Shown: in pieces, positions 53,744 to 62,693 of the stretch | Numbering within the stretch: position 1 is the stretch's first letter | Layout: each line of letters opens with the position of its first letter | NCBI RefSeq assembly: GCF_000517125.1 | Contig: NZ_KI912155.1 | Location: forward strand, 2,274,696-2,338,695 | Length of the DNA stretch: 64,000 nucleotides | Origin: Arthrobacter sp. MA-N2 | GTDB lineage: Bacteria; Actinomycetota; Actinomycetes; Actinomycetales; Micrococcaceae | Reading direction: 5' to 3' | Translations under genes and position numbers: made by a program | Notes under the pieces: generated by a model | The model's database searches: none | What the model was told of the DNA's origin: nothing | Seen by the model: only the letters and a program-made list of their open reading frames with translations

Positions 53744-54904
53744 CTAGACGTGGAGCCGGTAACCCCGTTTGACCACGGTTTCCACGAGCTTTCCGTCCGG
53801 CAGCGAGGACCGCAATCGGCTCACCGTCATGTCCAAGGCGTGGACGGATCCACGCAATTCCAGCAGCTCGGAAAGGGCCTCGCGCGAGAGCACTGCGCCG
53901 CCGGCTCCCAGAAGGGCGCGCAGCAGGAGCAACGGAGCCGGGGCCAGTTCCACCGCCGAGCCGTTGATCCTCAGGCAGCGGCCGCGCAGCTCGATGGTTC
54001 CCGAAGGAGTGTCGAGCCTTCGCACGTGGTTCAGCGCCAGGTGCTCCGTGACGAGCCGAATGAGCGCACCCATGCGGTAGCGGTCCGGGATGAGGGGGCT
54101 CAGTCCGGCGTCGATCAGCGGTTGTGCCGTGACGGGCCCGACGGCGGCAACGGTCACCTGGGTTTTGAGGGCCTCGATCAACGGGCGGTACAGGCCCATT
54201 TCGTGGGCCGTACTCCACATGGCATCCACCGCCGGCGCGCTCGTAAAGGTGAGCACATCCAAGTCTCCACTGCAGGCGGCTTCGATCAGGCGCGGCAGTT
54301 TATCTTCGCCGTCGGGCTTCACCCAGCGGTACGGGGTGACCGTGAGGACGGTGGCGCCGGACATCCGGAGCCGCTCAAGCTGTCGGACATCGGTGTAGCC
54401 GTGCAATTGCACGGCAACCGTCTTCCCCCGGACGCCTTCTTGGAGGAGCATGTCCACCAGTGTGGCGGTGGTTTCGTCGCTGCTGATCCCGACGTCGGCA
54501 AGGCCGGCCGCGCGGACGGCGCCGCGGGCTTTTGGCCCGCGCACGAACATTCGGCAAGCGGCCAGGACGTCGAGAAGTTGCTCGCCGATGCCGAAGGAGT
54601 CGGCGGCCTCGCACCAGCGCCGCATGCCGTAGGCGGTAGTGGCGATGCAGATATCCGGCTTGGCCGAGATGATCTTCTTCGTGTCCTCGATAAGGGTGAG
54701 GTCTTCCTGGACCGGCGCGATCTTCAACGCAGGAGCGTGCAACACGGAGGCGCCGCGCCGTTCCAGGGCTTCGATCAGGTCACGCGAACGCCTGTGTGAA
54801 GTCACTCCGATGCGGAAACCGTCCAATGGAGCATCGTCGTTGGGTCCAGGCGTGGCCAGCGGCGAGGCCGAATCGACGGAGTCAAGGGCATTCAGAGTAG
54901 TCAT
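53744..54904 (-). CDS. HemD-like protein with winged-helix DNA-binding domain (NnaR-like nitrogen regulator)
   Basis: The 386-residue protein has an N-terminal uroporphyrinogen-III synthase domain (about residues 28-275; RIGVTSHRRSRDLIEALERRG, DVLTFTSAPAV, VAAVGPVTAQP). A C-terminal OmpR-type winged helix (about 295-386) ends VETVVKRGYRLHV. Such HemD-HTH fusions in actinobacteria include NnaR, a co-activator of nitrate and nitrite assimilation genes in Streptomyces and mycobacteria. The position beside the SUMT and nirB genes fits that role. It could also retain synthase activity. The start is the ATG at 54904; the frame is open further upstream but overlaps the SUMT gene. Confidence 0.83.
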   Translation of the reverse strand: MTTLNALDSVDSASPLATPGPNDDAPLDGFRIGVTSHRRSRDLIEALERRGASVLHAPALKIAPVQEDLTLIEDTKKIISAKPDICIATTAYGMRRWCEAADSFGIGEQLLDVLAACRMFVRGPKARGAVRAAGLADVGISSDETTATLVDMLLQEGVRGKTVAVQLHGYTDVRQLERLRMSGATVLTVTPYRWVKPDGEDKLPRLIEAACSGDLDVLTFTSAPAVDAMWSTAHEMGLYRPLIEALKTQVTVAAVGPVTAQPLIDAGLSPLIPDRYRMGALIRLVTEHLALNHVRRLDTPSGTIELRGRCLRINGSAVELAPAPLLLLRALLGAGGAVLSREALSELLELRGSVHALDMTVSRLRSSLPDGKLVETVVKRGYRLHV

Positions 54905-54914
54905 GTGCGCACTT

Positions 54915-55949
54915 TCAGGCTTCAAGGAGGGAAGCTGCGAGGAGGTCCAGGTCTGCGGTGGCTTCGGCATGGTTACGGTTGGTTTCGGCGACCCGGACCA
55001 CTTCGCCAATAACAAGGACAGCCGGGTTGGCGCAGCCTGCGGCTGCCGTTTCGATGGTGCCGAGCTCGGCGATGGTGGTGCGTTGCCCGGGGCGGTAGCC
55101 GCGTTCGACAACGGCCATGGGCATGGCGGGGTCCATCCCGGCGCGGCGGAGTCCCGCGGCCAGCTGGGGGAGTGTGCCGATGCCCATGAGGACCACGATG
55201 GTGCCACCGAGCCCGGCCAGATGCGTATGTTCCTTTTCCGTCAGCGGTGCGTGGCCCGAGACCACCGTGAACAGGTGGCTGACCTCGCGGTGGGTGACCG
55301 GGATCCCTGCGGCGGCGGGGACGGAGATGGCGCTCGTGACTCCGGAGATGACCCGGACGGGCACGCCGGCTTGGACGCAAGCGGTGACTTCTTCGCCGCC
55401 ACGGCCGAACACATAGGGGTCACCGCCTTTGAGCCGGACCACATTCTTGCCGGTCAGGGCGGCGTCGACCATGAGTTTTTCGATGTCGCATTGGGCTACT
55501 TTGTGGTGCCCTGGGCGCTTGCCGACATCCACCAGTTCCGCGGACGTCAGTTGCGCCAGCTCCGCGTAGGGGGCGAGCCGGTCGTAGAAGACGACGTCGG
55601 CGTCCCGCAGCGCGTTGACCGCGCCTATGGTCAGCAGATCGAGGGTGCCGGGACCGCCGCCGACGAGGGTGACCTGGCCTGACTCGCCTGCAGGCGGTTC
55701 GCTCGCGACGGGGATCCCCGCTTCCCGGCAGCGTTCGAGCAGCGGTTCCCAGCCAGGCTGGCCGTCGTCAACGGCCGCAACCAGGAAAGGGCGTTCGGGC
55801 AGGGTGCCGTCAGTGTCGGTGCCGTTGGGGGTGCTCAGCCGATGCACGACGGCGCCGGCGGCTTGGTAGCGCCGGACGGCTTGCCGCGCGGCATGAGTAG
55901 AACCGGTGACCAGAATGTCGCGGCCCGTGAGGTCGATGGTGAGCTGCAT
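54915..55949 (-). CDS. cobA: Uroporphyrinogen-III C-methyltransferase with N-terminal extra domain
   Basis: SUMT methylates uroporphyrinogen III to precorrin-2, the first step to siroheme for NirB. The SAM methyltransferase domain (about residues 90-335) has VTLVGGGPGTLDLLT, DVVFYDRLA, VVRLKGGDPYVFGRGGEE and GIPVTHREVSHLFTVVSGH. The first about 90 residues (TIDLTGRDILVTGSTHAARQAVRRY) resemble the start of the CysG/Met8 NAD-binding domain but are much shorter than a full one. The classic GGG NAD motif is missing, so dehydrogenase and chelatase activity is doubtful. It sits 12 bp after nirB on the minus strand, and ten bases separate it from the HemD-like gene. Confidence 0.9.
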   Translation of the reverse strand: MQLTIDLTGRDILVTGSTHAARQAVRRYQAAGAVVHRLSTPNGTDTDGTLPERPFLVAAVDDGQPGWEPLLERCREAGIPVASEPPAGESGQVTLVGGGPGTLDLLTIGAVNALRDADVVFYDRLAPYAELAQLTSAELVDVGKRPGHHKVAQCDIEKLMVDAALTGKNVVRLKGGDPYVFGRGGEEVTACVQAGVPVRVISGVTSAISVPAAAGIPVTHREVSHLFTVVSGHAPLTEKEHTHLAGLGGTIVVLMGIGTLPQLAAGLRRAGMDPAMPMAVVERGYRPGQRTTIAELGTIETAAAGCANPAVLVIGEVVRVAETNRNHAEATADLDLLAASLLEA

Positions 55950-55961
55950 GGCTTTTGCTCC

Positions 55962-58577
55962 TTAGCCCTGGCTGCGGACGGGAATTGTGCTGGCGATGAG
56001 GACTCCGCCTTTTTCTTTGTTGGTGGCGGGTCGGATTTGGCCGCGTTCGGGGACGAAGGCGATGGCTTCGTCTTTTTGTTCGGGGGCGTTGACGAAGGAG
56101 CGGAAGCGGCGGAGGCGTTCGGGGTCTTTGAGGGTTTGGGCCCATTCGTCCTGGTACGTGTCGATGTGCCGGGCCATGGCGGTTTCGAGGTCGTTGGCGA
56201 TGCCGAGTGAGTCGTGGATGATGACTTGGCGTATGTGTTGGAGGCCGCCGTCGAGTTCTTCTTGCCAGTGGGCGGTGCGTTGGAGGCGGTCGGCGGTGCG
56301 GATGTAGTACATGAGGTAGCGGTCGATGTATTTGATGAGGGTTTCGTCGTTCAAGCCGCCGGCGAGGAGTTGCGCGTGGGCGGGGTTTGCTCCGCCGTTG
56401 CCGCCGACGTAGAGGTTCCAGCCTTCCGAAGTGGCGATGATGCCGACGTCTTTGCCGCGGGCTTCGGCGCATTCGCGGGCGCAGCCGGAGACGCCCATTT
56501 TGAATTTGTGGGGGCTGCGTAGTCCGCGGTATCGCAGTTCGAGGTTGATGGCCATGGCGACGGAGTCTTGGACGCCGTAGCGGCACCAGGTGGAGCCGAC
56601 GCAGGATTTCACGGTGCGCAGGCTTTTGCCGTAGGCCTGGCCGGATTCGAAGCCGGCGTCGACGAGTTCTTTCCAGATGTCGGGGAGTTGTTCGAGGCGG
56701 GCGCCGAACATGTCGATGCGTTGGCCGCCGGTGATTTTTGTGTAGAGGCGGTATTTCTGGGCGACGGCGGCGATGATGCCCAGGCCGTGGGGGGTGATTT
56801 CGCCGCCGGGGATGCGGGGGACTACGGAGTAGGTGCCGTCTTTTTGCATGTTGGCCAGGGCGCGGTCGTTGGTGTCTTGCAGGGTGCCGCGGCCGGCGTC
56901 GAGCACGTACGCGGAGTGTTGGGAGGCGAGGATGGAGGCGATGGTGGGTTTGCAGATGTCGCAGCCGGCGCCGGTGCCGTATTTGGCCAGGATGTCTTCG
57001 AAGGAGTCCAGTTCCAGGACGCGGATGGCGTCGAAGAGTTCTTGGCGGGAGAGGTTGAAGTGTTCGCAGAGGGCTTTGGAGATTTCGATGCCGGATTTGT
57101 TCAGTTCGGTTTCGAGGAGTTTTTTGAGCATGGGCACGCAGGAGCCGCATTGGGTGCCGGCGCGGGTGCAGGTTTTGAGTTCGCCCAGTTCCTGGACGGG
57201 GGTGTTGCCGTCGCAGGCGCCGCAGGCGTTGATGGCCTCGCGGATGGTCCCGGCGGGGATGTTGTTGCAGGAGCACAGGATCGCGTCGTCGGGCAGTTCG
57301 GTGTCGGGGGCGTCCGTGTTTCCTGCGGCGGTGAGGTAGGCGCCGGGTTCGGCGGGGAGTTCGCGGCCGAGCAGGGGGCGCAGGCTCATGTAGGGGGTGG
57401 CGTCGCCGACGAAGATCCCGCCGAGGAGGGTTTTGGCGTCGTCGGTGGTGACGATTTTCTGGTAGACGCCGCGGGCGGGGTCGGCGTAGACGATTTCCAG
57501 GGCGTGTTTGGTGGTGGCGAAGGCGTCGCCGAAGCTGGCGACGTCCACGCCGGAGAGTTTGAGTTTGGTGGCGGTGTCGAAACCGGGGAAGGTCGCGTGT
57601 CCGCCGTGCAGGCGGTCGGCGACGATCTCGGCCATCGTGTTCGCCGGCGCCACGAGCCCCAGGCACATCCCGCCGAAGTTCGCGACTTCACCAATGGCGA
57701 AGATACCGGGGACTTCGGTCTCGCAACTATCGGAAATGACAACACCGCCGCGCTGGCCGAGCGTGAAGACCTGCTCCTCGCCTTCCGCGGCACGGAAGAG
57801 TTCATCGCGCGGCCTCACTCCGATCGCGACGATCACGATGTCGGCGTCGATGATCCGGCCGTCGGCCATGAGGACACCGGTGACCTGGCCGTCGTCGTCG
57901 GACAAGACTTCGGAGGGGAACACGCCGCCGTGGATTTCGAAGCCCTTGTCTTTGATGAGGCGGCCCAGTGCTTGACCGGCGCCTTCGTCGAGCTGCGTGG
58001 CCATCAGCCATGATGCGCCGTCGATGACGATGGGGTTGGCGCCCAACCGTTCCGTGCCTGCGGCCGATTCGAGGCCGAGGAGACCGCCGCCGATGGTGAC
58101 GGTCTTGACCTTGCGGCCCAGTTTCTCCGTGAGCTGCGTGATGGCCTCATTAATGGCCCACACGTCGTCGAGCGTGCGGTAGACATGCGTGTGCTCGGCG
58201 CCCGGGATGGGCAGGCGGGCGGCAGTCGAACCCGTCGCGACCACGAGGGCGTCGTATTCGTAGCTGTTGCCGGCCGCGGTTTTCACGGACTTGGCTGCGG
58301 CGTTGATCTTCACCACCCGCTCGCCCGTGCGCAGGTCCAGGGCGTCGTGCTCCCACATGGACATGTCCCCCAGGGTGAGGTCGTAATCCACCTCGATGAG
58401 GGCCTTGCTCAGCGTGACCCGGTCATAGGGAAGATGCGCTTCTTCGGTGAGGACCGTGACGTGCCAGCCCTCAAGACCGCGCGTGTGCATGGCATCGGCA
58501 AAACGGTGGGCCGCAGGGCCTCCGCCTGCAACAACAACACGGCGCAGGTCATCTGAAGGGGAAGAATATCCGGTCAC
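55962..58577 (-). CDS. nirB: Assimilatory nitrite reductase large subunit
   Basis: NirB reduces nitrite to ammonium with NAD(P)H, using FAD, iron-sulfur centres and siroheme. The 871-residue protein has FAD and NAD Rossmann motifs (VVVAGGGPAAHRF, VTIGGGLLGLESA) and a BFD-like [2Fe-2S] domain (CSCNNIPAGTIREAI, CGACDGNTPV, CGSC). The siroheme/4Fe-4S Cys pairs are SCVGSTWC and SGCARECAE. A GTG start at 58577 has an AAAGG site. The small subunit gene is on the opposite strand, 281 bp away. A triple GAAAC direct repeat lies in the promoter region. Confidence 0.96.
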   Translation of the reverse strand: MTGYSSPSDDLRRVVVAGGGPAAHRFADAMHTRGLEGWHVTVLTEEAHLPYDRVTLSKALIEVDYDLTLGDMSMWEHDALDLRTGERVVKINAAAKSVKTAAGNSYEYDALVVATGSTAARLPIPGAEHTHVYRTLDDVWAINEAITQLTEKLGRKVKTVTIGGGLLGLESAAGTERLGANPIVIDGASWLMATQLDEGAGQALGRLIKDKGFEIHGGVFPSEVLSDDDGQVTGVLMADGRIIDADIVIVAIGVRPRDELFRAAEGEEQVFTLGQRGGVVISDSCETEVPGIFAIGEVANFGGMCLGLVAPANTMAEIVADRLHGGHATFPGFDTATKLKLSGVDVASFGDAFATTKHALEIVYADPARGVYQKIVTTDDAKTLLGGIFVGDATPYMSLRPLLGRELPAEPGAYLTAAGNTDAPDTELPDDAILCSCNNIPAGTIREAINACGACDGNTPVQELGELKTCTRAGTQCGSCVPMLKKLLETELNKSGIEISKALCEHFNLSRQELFDAIRVLELDSFEDILAKYGTGAGCDICKPTIASILASQHSAYVLDAGRGTLQDTNDRALANMQKDGTYSVVPRIPGGEITPHGLGIIAAVAQKYRLYTKITGGQRIDMFGARLEQLPDIWKELVDAGFESGQAYGKSLRTVKSCVGSTWCRYGVQDSVAMAINLELRYRGLRSPHKFKMGVSGCARECAEARGKDVGIIATSEGWNLYVGGNGGANPAHAQLLAGGLNDETLIKYIDRYLMYYIRTADRLQRTAHWQEELDGGLQHIRQVIIHDSLGIANDLETAMARHIDTYQDEWAQTLKDPERLRRFRSFVNAPEQKDEAIAFVPERGQIRPATNKEKGGVLIASTIPVRSQG

Positions 58578-58644
58578 GGGCGGCCTTTCGCATGTGCCGC
58601 GGAACCGTCATCCGCAACTTGTCACTTCAGACTAAAGACGGGCA

Positions 58645-58671
58645 GTTTCCCTTCAGTTTCCCTTTTGTTTC
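58645..58671 (-). promoter_or_regulatory. Triple GAAAC direct repeat, candidate GlnR box
   Basis: On the nirB strand three GAAAC half-sites occur at exact 11-bp intervals (plus-strand GTTTC at 58645, 58656 and 58667), each pair separated by six bases. This is the spacing known for GlnR a- and b-sites in actinobacteria. The array lies about 70-95 bp before the nirB start codon. Confidence 0.5.
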
Positions 58672-58858
58672 GTGGTCTTAACTTCTGGATCACGATTGGA
58701 TGTCGTTCCGTGTGAGGTCTCTTTTACGCACCGGACACATTGACTGCATTCCGGTGAAACACTCCCGGCATACCTTGAAGGTGTGGCTGCTTGGCGGCAG
58801 TCGCCTAAAAGGCAAGGACATCATTCGTGCGCCGAAGGCAAGAGCGAGAGGGGCTGAC

Positions 58859-59230
58859 ATGACCGTCATTCTGGAGCGTGAAGAACAACTGACGAACGCG
58901 CCGATGGCGTCCGGCTGGCATCGCGTGTGCCCGCTGGACGAACTTGAGCCGGCATGGGGCGAGGCAGCCTTGATAGATGGCGTCCAGGTGGCGATCTTCC
59001 GGGTCGACTCCGAGAAGGTTTACGCAGTTGCGCAGCAGGATCCTGCAACCTTGGCCAACGTCATGGCCCGCGGTATCACTGGTTCCCGGGGCAGCCGTCC
59101 CACCATCGCCTCGCCGCTTCACAAAGAGGTCTACGACCTCGAAACCGGTGAGTGCTATTCAAACCCCGCGCTTTGGCTGCGCGCTTTCAAGACCCGCACG
59201 GTTGATGGCTTCATCGAAGTCGAAGTCTAG
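58859..59230 (+). CDS. nirD: Nitrite reductase small subunit
   Basis: The 123-residue protein is a NirD-type Rieske-fold protein that partners NirB (WHRVCPLDELEPAWGEAALIDG, VAIFRVDSEKVYAVAQQDP, SPLHKEVYDLETGEC). As in other NirD proteins, the usual Rieske Cys/His ligands are absent. The frame is open for another 53 codons upstream, but those residues are not conserved; the ATG at 58859 has GAGGGG before it. It is divergent from nirB, and its stop codon overlaps the stop of the phosphohexomutase gene by three bases. Confidence 0.92.
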   Translation: MTVILEREEQLTNAPMASGWHRVCPLDELEPAWGEAALIDGVQVAIFRVDSEKVYAVAQQDPATLANVMARGITGSRGSRPTIASPLHKEVYDLETGECYSNPALWLRAFKTRTVDGFIEVEV

Positions 59231-60993
59231 AGTCCCAGTGCCTCGCGGACATCGGCCAGTATGTGGTCCAAAGTGCTCCGGGCAGCCTGCCGGGTTTCGG
59301 CGAGTTCCGCCGCTGAACCGACCGACTTGATGACCTCCAGGTAGCACTTGAGCTTCGGCTCGGTGCCGCTGGGACGGATGATGACGCGGCTCAGGTCCTT
59401 GGTCAGGTAGAGGAGGCCGTCCGTGGGCGGCAGGTGTTCACTTCCCTCGGCCAGATCCACGAAGGTCTCGATGGTTGAACCGCCGAAGGATTCCGGCGGA
59501 TCCGCACGGAGCCGGTTCATCATCGCATCCAACAGGCCAAGATCCGCCACCCGGATACTGAGCTGGTCACTTGCATGCAGCCCGTGCACCAGGTAGATCT
59601 CATCCAGGGTGTCGAAGATCGTCTTTCCGTCAGCTTTGGCCGTCGCCGCCAATTCGGCGACAAGCAGGGAGGCGGAAATGCCGTCCTTGTCCCTCACTAG
59701 CTCGGGTGCCACGCAGTACCCCAGGGCTTCCTCGTATCCATAGACGAGTCCCGGAACGCGCGAGATCCACTTGAATCCGGTCAGTGTTTCCTCGTGGGCG
59801 AACCCAGCTGCCGCCGCGATGCGGGAGAGCAATCGGGACGAGACGATCGAATTGGCAAAGACGCCCTTCTTTGCGACGAGGCCTGGAGTCCCGTCGCTTT
59901 GCCGGCCCCCGGCGGCGAGGCGGGCCACCACATGGGCGCCAAGCAAAGCGCCCACTTCGTCTCCCCGCAACATCCGCCAAGCACCCGTGTCCGGGTCCTT
60001 TGCCGCGACAGCCGCGCGATCGGCGTCGGGGTCGTTGGCCAAAACAATGTCTGCATCCAGACGTCCCGCCGCCGCCAAGGCCAGATCCAGGGCGCCAGGT
60101 TCTTCCGGGTTGGGGAAACTGACCGTGGGAAAGTCCGGATCCGGCTCCGCTTGCTCTTCCACCAGCGTGACGTCCCTGAAGCCTGCTGCGTTAAGAACAG
60201 CTACCGCAGTTTCACCGCCCACCCCGTGCATGGGGGTAAGAACGATCTTTAGCTCACGTGCGGGGAAGGCCGCGGAGTCGGCCAATCCGGCCATTGCAGC
60301 CTCGTACTCGTCCGTGATGGAGCCGGACAGCACGGTCCAGCCGGATTCAGCCAGAGCAATGGAGTCCAAGGAGCCAACAGCTTCGATGCTTGCGGCAATC
60401 TGCGTGTCGTAGGGCGCCACGATCTGGGACCCGCGGCCGCTTTCCGCGACGGCCCGTCCGCCTAGGTAGACCTTGTATCCGTTGTCCTGCGGCGGGTTGT
60501 GGCTCGCGGTGACCATGACTCCGCCGTCGCAATCAAGGGTGCGGACCGCGTAGGCCAGTAGGGGGGTAGGAAGTGCGGAAGGCATCAGGAACGTGTCGAT
60601 TCCTGCTGCGGTAAAGATCGCGGCAGACTCCGCCGCGAAGACATCCGAGTTGTGCCTCGCGTCATATCCGACGACGGCGCGCGGCCGCGTCCCGGGGGAA
60701 GTTGCCGCCACGGCGTCCTTGAGGAATGCGGCGAGACCTGCGGCCGCCCGCCGCACCACCACGCGGTTCATCCTGTTGGGGCCAGGGCCGAGGGCGGCAC
60801 GAAGTCCTGCGGTACCGAACTGAAGCGTCCCGTTGAAGCTGTCTTCGAGCTGTTGGCGGGCTGCGGCGACGCCAGTAGAGGCGAGTCCGGCCAGCTCGGA
60901 CAATGCTGCCGCAGTGACCGGGTCGGGGTCCTGGGCGGCCCACTTGCCGGCGTCGGATATCAGCTTTTCTAGTTCGGCATCGCTTGATGTCAT
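59227..60993 (-). CDS. Phosphoglucomutase/phosphomannomutase family protein
   Basis: The 588-residue alpha-D-phosphohexomutase interconverts sugar 1- and 6-phosphates. The four domain signatures are present: phosphoserine loop MVTASHNPPQDNGYK, metal-binding ANDPDADRAAVA, sugar-binding GYEEALGY and phosphate-binding IRPSGTEPKLKCY. Its length fits the PGM2-like or PmmB group of actinobacteria. Its product could supply sugar nucleotides to cell-wall and polysaccharide synthesis. Confidence 0.93.
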   Translation of the reverse strand: MTSSDAELEKLISDAGKWAAQDPDPVTAAALSELAGLASTGVAAARQQLEDSFNGTLQFGTAGLRAALGPGPNRMNRVVVRRAAAGLAAFLKDAVAATSPGTRPRAVVGYDARHNSDVFAAESAAIFTAAGIDTFLMPSALPTPLLAYAVRTLDCDGGVMVTASHNPPQDNGYKVYLGGRAVAESGRGSQIVAPYDTQIAASIEAVGSLDSIALAESGWTVLSGSITDEYEAAMAGLADSAAFPARELKIVLTPMHGVGGETAVAVLNAAGFRDVTLVEEQAEPDPDFPTVSFPNPEEPGALDLALAAAGRLDADIVLANDPDADRAAVAAKDPDTGAWRMLRGDEVGALLGAHVVARLAAGGRQSDGTPGLVAKKGVFANSIVSSRLLSRIAAAAGFAHEETLTGFKWISRVPGLVYGYEEALGYCVAPELVRDKDGISASLLVAELAATAKADGKTIFDTLDEIYLVHGLHASDQLSIRVADLGLLDAMMNRLRADPPESFGGSTIETFVDLAEGSEHLPPTDGLLYLTKDLSRVIIRPSGTEPKLKCYLEVIKSVGSAAELAETRQAARSTLDHILADVREALGL

Positions 60994-61069
60994 AGGGATA
61001 AAGCTATCGTCAAAGGAGGTGGATGCCGAGGCGTAACGCTGTGTCAGCTGTCACAGTCCGGCCACCCCA

Positions 61070-61135
61070 CCCAACTGACTCGCACTTGTTGTCGTTATGA
61101 GGCGTCAAAACGACAACAAGTGCGAGTTACTTGGG
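61070..61135. repeat. 66-bp palindromic intergenic repeat, copy 4
   Basis: The arms start with CCCAACTGACTCGCACTTG and end CGAGTTACTTGGG. The central stem GTCGTT/AACGAC is kept. It begins at the base directly after the stop codon of the minus-strand YcnI-like gene. Confidence 0.85.
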
Positions 61136-61870
61136 CTAGCTGGCCTGTGCGCGGCGGGTTCGCAGCAATGCGGTGACGCCCGCAGCCAGGCCTATGAGCC
61201 CCGCCGCAAGGCCAAACCAGCCAGCGGTGGATCCTGCATCGTTGGAAGAAGTCGACGCCGCCGTTGCCGGGACAGGTGTCACGGAAGGAGAGGACGTAGG
61301 CTCAGCCGATGCCGCCGAATCACTGGCCGTGGTCACGAACGAGGGAGCCGGGTGTTCCGGCTCGGGCTGACCATCGACGGTCTTCTGGTCCCACTTCACC
61401 ACGGAGCCGTCCGTATATGTTTGGGTGGCCGGCAGCGTAATGGTGGTGCCGGCGTCGGGCAGGACACCCACGGAGAGCGAGAACGCCTGGTACTCATTTT
61501 CCCCGAGCTGATGCGCCGCGTCTGCGGTCCACACCACCGACGTGACCGCCTTGGTCACCGTGGCTCCTGCGACTGTAACGGGCTTGGGAAGAGTGGTCGT
61601 CACAAGTTCGGCTTTCCAACCCTCGACCGGTTTCACTGATACCGAATTGAACGGGAAGTCCGTGGGAAGTGACACTTCGAGCTTGTTGGTTTTGGCCGTG
61701 GGTGACTCATTGGGGACGTTGAAGGTCAGGTGGGTGTAGCCTCCGGCTGCCGGGTCGTCCGGAGCCACATTGACATGTGCGGAGGCGGCGGAGACGCCGA
61801 AAGCGAGCATTCCGACGGCCAACATGGCGGCGGAGGCGGTTTTGAGCGTACGGCGGTGGGTGGTCTTCAT
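61136..61870 (-). CDS. YcnI-like (DUF1775) secreted, membrane-anchored protein
   Basis: The 244-residue protein has a signal peptide (about residues 1-32) ending ASAHV, a DUF1775/YcnI domain with the mature N-terminal His (HVNVAPDDPAAGGYTHLTF), a Ser/Thr/Pro/Ala-rich linker, and a C-terminal helix followed by RTRRAQAS. YcnI proteins bind copper through the exposed N-terminal His. The ATG at 61870 is chosen because it begins the signal peptide. The upstream gene encodes a membrane protein on the same strand, with a 111-bp gap that shows nothing notable. Confidence 0.9.
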   Translation of the reverse strand: MKTTHRRTLKTASAAMLAVGMLAFGVSAASAHVNVAPDDPAAGGYTHLTFNVPNESPTAKTNKLEVSLPTDFPFNSVSVKPVEGWKAELVTTTLPKPVTVAGATVTKAVTSVVWTADAAHQLGENEYQAFSLSVGVLPDAGTTITLPATQTYTDGSVVKWDQKTVDGQPEPEHPAPSFVTTASDSAASAEPTSSPSVTPVPATAASTSSNDAGSTAGWFGLAAGLIGLAAGVTALLRTRRAQAS

Positions 61871-61981
61871 GGCAATGGTGCCTTTCACAAAGGAAGAATC
61901 GGTGCGGACCCCTGGCGGACATGATCCGGCAGGCGAGAGTAGCAATCTGCCGCCGGGTCCTCATCCTTGTGAAGGTGGGTC

Positions 61982-62590
61982 TCAGGCGGCGCGCACCAGT
62001 GCTGGTGGGCCTCGCCGGGAGGGAAAGCGACTGGAGTCCCAGCCTGCGGGAGTAATCGCAGAGGCCATGTACGGTCCGGGGGTTCTCGTCGCTTCGATAG
62101 ATCCAGGAACCGGCAGCTGCACAAGGGGGCACAGCCATGCCGCCAGCGCCCACAGCGCCTGTTCGCCGCGGGCGAGCACCAATGCGGTACCCAACGTGGC
62201 CACCGCATGGGCGGCGAACATTTGCCAGTCGTCTCCGGCGGTGTGAGCCGAGGCGACGGCCCCCAGAGCTTCTGGTGCCTGCGTCCAAAGAACATGTCCA
62301 GCATGCCCGGACGCCAGGGTTGCCGCGCTGGAAGCTCCGGGCGAAAGCGCGCAAAAAGCCCAGTGCAGGCAGAGTTGCCCGGCCCCCAGCAGCCCAGCGA
62401 AGACGGGCAGCGAAAGGCGGGCACGCGTCAGCACGGCGACCGGGAGGATCGTCAGGGCACAGAGCGCCATCAGAATGACTGGTGCCGGAAGGCTTCCGCC
62501 TCCCGCCAAGTGTCCACCGGCAGCCAAGCCGAGGATGATTGAAGCGATCAGGCCAGTGCGCAAGAACCGGAAAGGCGCGGATGTCTTCAT
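61982..62590 (-). CDS. Multi-helix membrane protein of unknown function
   Basis: The 202-residue product begins MKTSAPFRFLRTGLIAS, has about five hydrophobic segments, and contains few charged residues before an Arg-rich C-terminus. AAAGGA lies seven bases before the ATG at 62590. It precedes the YcnI-like gene on the same strand, which suggests a shared metal or envelope role. No family is recognised with confidence. Confidence 0.7.
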   Translation of the reverse strand: MKTSAPFRFLRTGLIASIILGLAAGGHLAGGGSLPAPVILMALCALTILPVAVLTRARLSLPVFAGLLGAGQLCLHWAFCALSPGASSAATLASGHAGHVLWTQAPEALGAVASAHTAGDDWQMFAAHAVATLGTALVLARGEQALWALAAWLCPLVQLPVPGSIEATRTPGPYMASAITPAGWDSSRFPSRRGPPALVRAA

Positions 62591-62693
62591 CGGCAGTCCT
62601 TTCCGGTTGCTGAGCCAAGACGGAGAATCACTCAAATTGTACGGCCACGGGATGCAAGATTTCGCAGCGCTTTCCGCCTCCTGGCCTTTCGGA

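Noticed and set aside
56568-58013. A 481-codon open frame on the plus strand within nirB.
   Set aside because: It is antisense to a well-conserved nirB. Its Gly/Ala/Asp/Val-rich composition is a by-product of GC-rich codons, and it has no recognisable domain.
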